DNA from: an uncultured Anaerolineaceae bacterium
GTDB lineage: Bacteria > Chloroflexota > Anaerolineae > Anaerolineales > Anaerolineaceae
NCBI GenBank assembly: GCA_937890875.1
Contig: CALAEB010000322.1
Coordinates: 1-8,971, forward strand
Length of the DNA: 8,971 nucleotides
Direction: 5' to 3'
Shown here: positions 5,796 through 8,971 of the stretch, in pieces
Layout of the letters: the number at the start of each line of letters is the position of its first letter
How positions within the stretch are numbered: the first letter of the stretch is position 1
Made by a program: the position numbers and the translations under genes
The notes under the pieces: model-generated
Databases searched by the model: none
Told to the model about the DNA's origin: nothing
What the model saw: the letters and a program-made list of their open reading frames with translations, nothing else

Positions 5796-5816
5796 TGCGA
5801 AAATATCGCGTTTTTT
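5796..5816 (+). terminator. Weak attenuator-like hairpin in the rpsL leader
   Basis: GCGA (5797-5800) pairs with TCGC (5806-5809) around a 5-base AAATA loop, extendable by a T-G pair, and is followed directly by six Ts (5811-5816). The stem is short, so termination would be inefficient at best. It lies inside the ~130-base leader between the promoter and rpsL, where a leaky attenuator is plausible. Confidence 0.3.
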
Positions 5817-5866
5817 GGACGGATTCGCTTTGATTGTGCGGAAACGAGGAATCGTATTATTTTTCT

Positions 5867-5872
5867 AGGAGG
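5867..5872 (+). promoter_or_regulatory. Ribosome binding site of rpsL
   Basis: A full AGGAGG lies 10 bases before the GTG at 5883-5885. It decides the start: the GTG gives the conserved S12 beginning (M)[11 protein letters not shown], and there is no upstream ATG in frame. Confidence 0.9.
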
Positions 5873-5882
5873 CTAATTAGAA

Positions 5883-6302
5883 GTGCCAACTATCAATCAA
5901 TTGATCAGAAAAGGTCGAAAGACCCGACCAGCGAAGAGTAAATCGCCTGCGCTGCAGTATACATATAATTCGAGCAACCAGCGACGTACTCACGTGTCTG
6001 AAGGAGCTCCGCAAAAACGCGGCGTCTGCACGAACGTCAGAGCAACGACGCCGAAGAAACCGAACTCTGCTTTGCGGAAAATTGCCCGTGTCCGGCTGTC
6101 CAATGGTCTTGAGGTGACAGCTTATATTCCCGGTGAAGGTCATTCATTGCAGGAACACAGTGTCGTACTCGTGCGCGGTGGTCGTGTGAAAGATCTTCCA
6201 GGTGTACGGTATCATATTGTTCGCGGAACGCTTGACAGCACCGGAGTTGCAAAACGCGGTCAGGGTCGTTCGAAGTACGGTGTGAAACGCACCAAGAAAT
6301 AA
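5883..6302 (+). CDS. rpsL: 30S ribosomal protein S12
   Basis: A 139-residue S12, a decoding-centre protein of the small ribosomal subunit. It starts with GTG after a perfect AGGAGG and begins (M)[11 protein letters not shown]. Landmarks are PQKRGVC (43-49), [12 protein letters not shown] (55-66), [21 protein letters not shown] (91-111) and the C-terminal RSKYGVKR. It carries a ~15-residue insertion before PQKRGVC relative to E. coli S12, a feature shared by many Gram-positive and related lineages. The lysines whose changes give streptomycin resistance (K58 and K103 here, counting Met) are wild type. D104 is the Asp that RimO methylthiolates in some bacteria. First gene of the str operon; rpsG follows after 19 bases. 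Confidence 0.98.
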   Translation: MPTINQLIRKGRKTRPAKSKSPALQYTYNSSNQRRTHVSEGAPQKRGVCTNVRATTPKKPNSALRKIARVRLSNGLEVTAYIPGEGHSLQEHSVVLVRGGRVKDLPGVRYHIVRGTLDSTGVAKRGQGRSKYGVKRTKK

Positions 6303-6321
6303 TCAGTAACGGAGAGTATTA

Positions 6322-6789
6322 ATGCGACGTACCAAACCTGAAAAAAGGGAAGTTCTTCCTGATGTTCGTTATAACAGCACTGTTGTAACCAATTTAATTA
6401 ACCGGATCATGCGAAACGGAAAACGCAGCAACGCGACCCGTATGGTTTATGAAGCCATGGATGTTCTTAGCCAAAAGACCGGAAAGGATGGTCTCGAAGT
6501 TCTTGAAACCGCGTTGCGCAATGTCGGCCCCGTTATGGAAGTCCGCCCCCGCAGAGTCGGCGGTGCCACATACCAGGTCCCGATGGAAGTTCCTGTCAGC
6601 CGACGTCAGACTTTAGCCATGCGCTGGGTAATCGATTCTTCCCGTTCCCGCACAGGAAAGGCTTTCTCTGAATGTCTGGCCGGTGAATTACTGGATGCTT
6701 TTAACAATACCGGAAGTGCTATCCGCAAGCGCGAAGAAACCCATAAGATGGCTGAGGCAAACCGTGCCTTCTCCCACTATCGGGTTTAA
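6322..6789 (+). CDS. rpsG: 30S ribosomal protein S7
   Basis: A 155-residue S7, a primary 16S rRNA-binding protein that nucleates assembly of the 30S head. It shows the family pattern: MRRTKPEKREVLPDVRY at the start, LINRIMRNGKRS (25-36), NVGPVMEVRPRRVGGATYQVP (67-87), then RWVIDSSRSRTGKAF and the C-terminal KREETHKMAEANRAFSHYR. GGAG at 6311-6314 lies 7 bases before the ATG. The rpsL-rpsG gap is only 19 bases, too short for the long S7-binding operator of the E. coli str operon, so any autoregulation would have to act elsewhere, such as the leader. Confidence 0.98.
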   Translation: MRRTKPEKREVLPDVRYNSTVVTNLINRIMRNGKRSNATRMVYEAMDVLSQKTGKDGLEVLETALRNVGPVMEVRPRRVGGATYQVPMEVPVSRRQTLAMRWVIDSSRSRTGKAFSECLAGELLDAFNNTGSAIRKREETHKMAEANRAFSHYRV

Positions 6790-6817
6790 TTCTGAAGGGA
6801 TAAATTGTTAATTACTT

Positions 6818-8890
6818 ATGACTCGTGAATTTCCGCTTGAAAAGTATCGTAATATCGGAATTATTGCGCATATTGATGCAGGTAAGACCACCACAACAGA
6901 ACGTATTTTGTTCTATACCGGCAAGACATATCGTATCGGCTCGGTCGACGAGGGTACAACTGTTACGGACTGGATGGTTCAAGAACGTGAACGGGGGATT
7001 ACGATTGTATCAGCCGCAGTTACTGCCGAATGGAAGGACTACCGAATTAATTTAATCGATACCCCCGGACATATCGACTTCACAGCAGAAGTTCAGAGGT
7101 CTCTTCGTGTTTTGGATGGCGGGGTTGTTGTTTTTGATGCCACGCAAGGCGTGGAACCCCAGAGTGAAACCGTATGGCGGCAGGCGGATAAGTATGGTGT
7201 CCCGCGGATCTGTTTTATCAATAAGATGGATCGTACCGGCGCATCCTATGAAGATTCCATCGGGTCAATCCGAAAACGTCTGGGCGCGAATCCGATTGCC
7301 ATGCAGATCCCGATCGGCAGCGAAAGCAAATTTACCGGCGTCATCGATCTGCTGAGGAAAAAGGCTTTCTATTGGGAAGATGAACTGGGCGTTGATATGG
7401 TTGAAAAGGACGTTCCGGAAGATCTTCGCGATGAAGTTGACGCGCGGCATGATCAGCTGGTGGAAGAAATTGCCGGCCTGGACGATGAATTGACCATTCG
7501 GTTTCTTGAAGGTGAAACACTTTCGATTGAAGACCTGATCGCCGGTTTGCGGCGGGCTGTAATCAGTGGAAAGTGTAATCCCTGTTATGCGGGAACTTCT
7601 CTGAAGAATAAAGGCATTCAACTCCTGCTGGACGCAGTTGTTGATCTGCTCCCCTCCCCGCTGGATATTCCCGCTGCGGTCGGGCATAGCCTTGACGAGT
7701 CAGCGGAGATTCTCTGCCCTACGGATGACAATGCACCGGCCGGGGCGTTGGTATTCAAAATTGTGAGCGATCCATATGTCGGAAGGCTTGCATATTTCCG
7801 GGTTTATTCCGGGACGGTGAAACAAGGCCAGATGCTGTTGAACCCGAAAAAAGGGAAAAAAGAACGCATTGGCCGCCTGATCCGTATGTATGCCGACCGG
7901 CGGGATGACATCACTGAAGTTTACGCCGGCGAAATTGCCGCCGTGCTGGGGCTGAAGGAAACCTTCACCGGCGATACGCTGTGTGATCCCAGCCATCCGG
8001 TAGTTTTGGAAGCCATCAGCTTTCCCGAACCGGTTATTTCCATCGCGGTGGAACCGAAGACAATTGCCGATCAGGAAAAAATTGGCCTGGCATTGCAAAA
8101 GTTGTCGGAAGAAGATCCGACTTTTGTGGTCCGTTCGGACGAAAACACCGGCCAGACAATTATCTCCGGGATGGGAGAACTCCATCTCGCGATCATCGTT
8201 GACCGGCTGATGCGGGAATTCCGGGTCGCGGCAAATATCGGCAGCGAACGGGTTGCCTATAAAGAGACAATCCGCCGGCCGGTGACCAAAGTCAGTTATA
8301 AATATTCCAAGCAGTCCGGCGGACATGGCCAGTATGGGCATGTTGTGCTGGATCTGGAACCGAATGATTCCGGGAAAGGGATCCTGTTCGAAAGCAAGAT
8401 CATCGGCGGGGCGATTCCGAAAGAATATATTCCGGCTGTCGAAAAAGGCGTGCGGGAAGCGGCCGAATCAGGTCCGCTTGGAGGCTATCCGATGACCGAC
8501 ATCAAAGTGTCATTGGTCGATGGCTCTTTCCATGAAGTCGATTCAAGCGAAATGGCGTTTAAATTGGCGGGGAGCCTCGGGTTCAAAGAAGCCGTCGGAA
8601 AAGCCAGCCCGGTCCTTTTGGAACCGATCATGAAGGTTGAAATCACGATTCCGGAAGAATATCTGGGCGACGTTTTGGGACAGATGAGTTCCCGCCGCGG
8701 AGAAATTCAAGGGACGGATATTCATACCGGAAGGACGCAGGTGGTCCGTGCGATGGTTCCGCTTGGAGAAATGTTCGGATATGCGACGACCCTGCGCTCT
8801 TCAACGCAGGGACGCGGCGTATTCTCAATGGAATTTGATCATTATTCGGCAGTCTCAGAGTCGACTGCACAAAAAATACTTAATTCGTAA
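6818..8890 (+). CDS. fusA: Elongation factor G
   Basis: A full-length 690-residue EF-G, the GTPase that drives ribosomal translocation and, with RRF, subunit recycling. GTPase motifs are intact: G1 AHIDAGKT (17-24), G2 RGITI (59-63), G3 DTPGH (81-85), G4 NKMD (135-138). Domain II begins around residue 300. Domain III has ISGMGELHL. Domain IV has [10 protein letters not shown] and its tip loop [12 protein letters not shown] with His572. Domain V has [12 protein letters not shown] and ends [15 protein letters not shown]. Switch I reads [18 protein letters not shown], the style I associate with Chloroflexota rather than Proteobacteria. An in-frame TAA at 6809-6811 fixes the ATG at 6818. AAGGGA at 6795-6800 is the only upstream Shine-Dalgarno match and is unusually far (17 bases). 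Confidence 0.97.
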   Translation: MTREFPLEKYRNIGIIAHIDAGKTTTTERILFYTGKTYRIGSVDEGTTVTDWMVQERERGITIVSAAVTAEWKDYRINLIDTPGHIDFTAEVQRSLRVLDGGVVVFDATQGVEPQSETVWRQADKYGVPRICFINKMDRTGASYEDSIGSIRKRLGANPIAMQIPIGSESKFTGVIDLLRKKAFYWEDELGVDMVEKDVPEDLRDEVDARHDQLVEEIAGLDDELTIRFLEGETLSIEDLIAGLRRAVISGKCNPCYAGTSLKNKGIQLLLDAVVDLLPSPLDIPAAVGHSLDESAEILCPTDDNAPAGALVFKIVSDPYVGRLAYFRVYSGTVKQGQMLLNPKKGKKERIGRLIRMYADRRDDITEVYAGEIAAVLGLKETFTGDTLCDPSHPVVLEAISFPEPVISIAVEPKTIADQEKIGLALQKLSEEDPTFVVRSDENTGQTIISGMGELHLAIIVDRLMREFRVAANIGSERVAYKETIRRPVTKVSYKYSKQSGGHGQYGHVVLDLEPNDSGKGILFESKIIGGAIPKEYIPAVEKGVREAAESGPLGGYPMTDIKVSLVDGSFHEVDSSEMAFKLAGSLGFKEAVGKASPVLLEPIMKVEITIPEEYLGDVLGQMSSRRGEIQGTDIHTGRTQVVRAMVPLGEMFGYATTLRSSTQGRGVFSMEFDHYSAVSESTAQKILNS

Positions 8891-8916
8891 TCAGTTTTCT
8901 TGAAGGAGAATTTTTT

Positions 8917-8971
8917 ATGGCAAAACAACATTTTGACCGGACAAAACCCCACTTAAACGTGGGAACCATGG
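8917..8971 (+). CDS. tuf: Elongation factor Tu, 5' end only (partial)
   Basis: The first 18 codons, cut by the window edge: MAKQHFDRTKPHLNVGTM, the standard EF-Tu N-terminus that precedes the GHVDHGKT P-loop. EF-Tu delivers aminoacyl-tRNA to the ribosome as a GTP complex. AGGAG at 8904-8908 lies 8 bases before the ATG. It is the fourth gene of the str operon, 26 bases after fusA. Met at the sixth position after HLN, where many EF-Tu proteins have Ile (VGTIGH), is a mild variation. Confidence 0.95.
   Translation, partial: MAKQHFDRTKPHLNVGTM

Noticed and set aside
1..5882. CRISPR arrays, tRNA genes, insertion-sequence ends or transposases
   Set aside because: I looked for regularly spaced repeats, cloverleaf-type pairing with a T-loop, and transposase motifs and found none; the repeats present are isolated hairpins or short direct repeats.
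7700..8341. A 213-codon minus-strand open frame inside fusA
   Set aside because: Antisense to conserved EF-G domains; no family pattern.

Overview
The window looks like chromosomal DNA from a free-living bacterium, most likely an Anaerolineae-type member of the Chloroflexota. That placement is a moderate-confidence inference. It rests on four things: the style of the EF-G G domain ([27 protein letters not shown]), an S12 with the internal insertion that E. coli lacks, a str operon whose upstream neighbour is not rpoBC, and LivJ-like binding proteins with monoderm-style export signals. No database search was possible.

Left part (1-5064): a mostly minus-strand accessory region. It holds two closely related branched-chain-amino-acid-type ABC substrate-binding proteins. 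One (428-1624) is predicted to be a freely secreted protein. The other (3640-5064) is a lipoprotein with an ~80-residue Ala/Glu/Val/Asp-rich stalk built from 11-residue repeats. Between them lie a small DUF1858 protein (2171-2410, minus) and a DIP1984/DUF6847-family coiled-coil protein (2855-3310, plus). No permease or ATPase gene is present, so both binding proteins are orphans here. Intergenic DNA is generous and contains several strong inverted repeats: a perfect 25-bp-stem hairpin at 50-102, a 19-bp-stem bidirectional terminator at 3575-3615, and a 16-bp-stem hairpin at 1940-1977.

Middle (5065-5882): an 818-bp divergent intergenic region between the stalked lipoprotein and the str operon. 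It contains tandem inverted repeats, a start-less open segment that could be a gene remnant, and a near-consensus extended -10 sigma-70-type promoter for rpsL. An exact 11-bp direct repeat lies on both sides of the -10 box. A ~130-nt leader with a weak attenuator-like hairpin follows.

Right part (5883-8971): the str operon rpsL-rpsG-fusA-tuf, tightly spaced on the plus strand. tuf is cut by the window edge after 18 codons. These genes encode ribosomal proteins S12 and S7 and the elongation factors EF-G and EF-Tu, and are conserved and intact. The novelty, if any, lies in the paired binding proteins and in the intergenic repeats, not in a recognisable defence, mobile or CRISPR system; I saw none of those.
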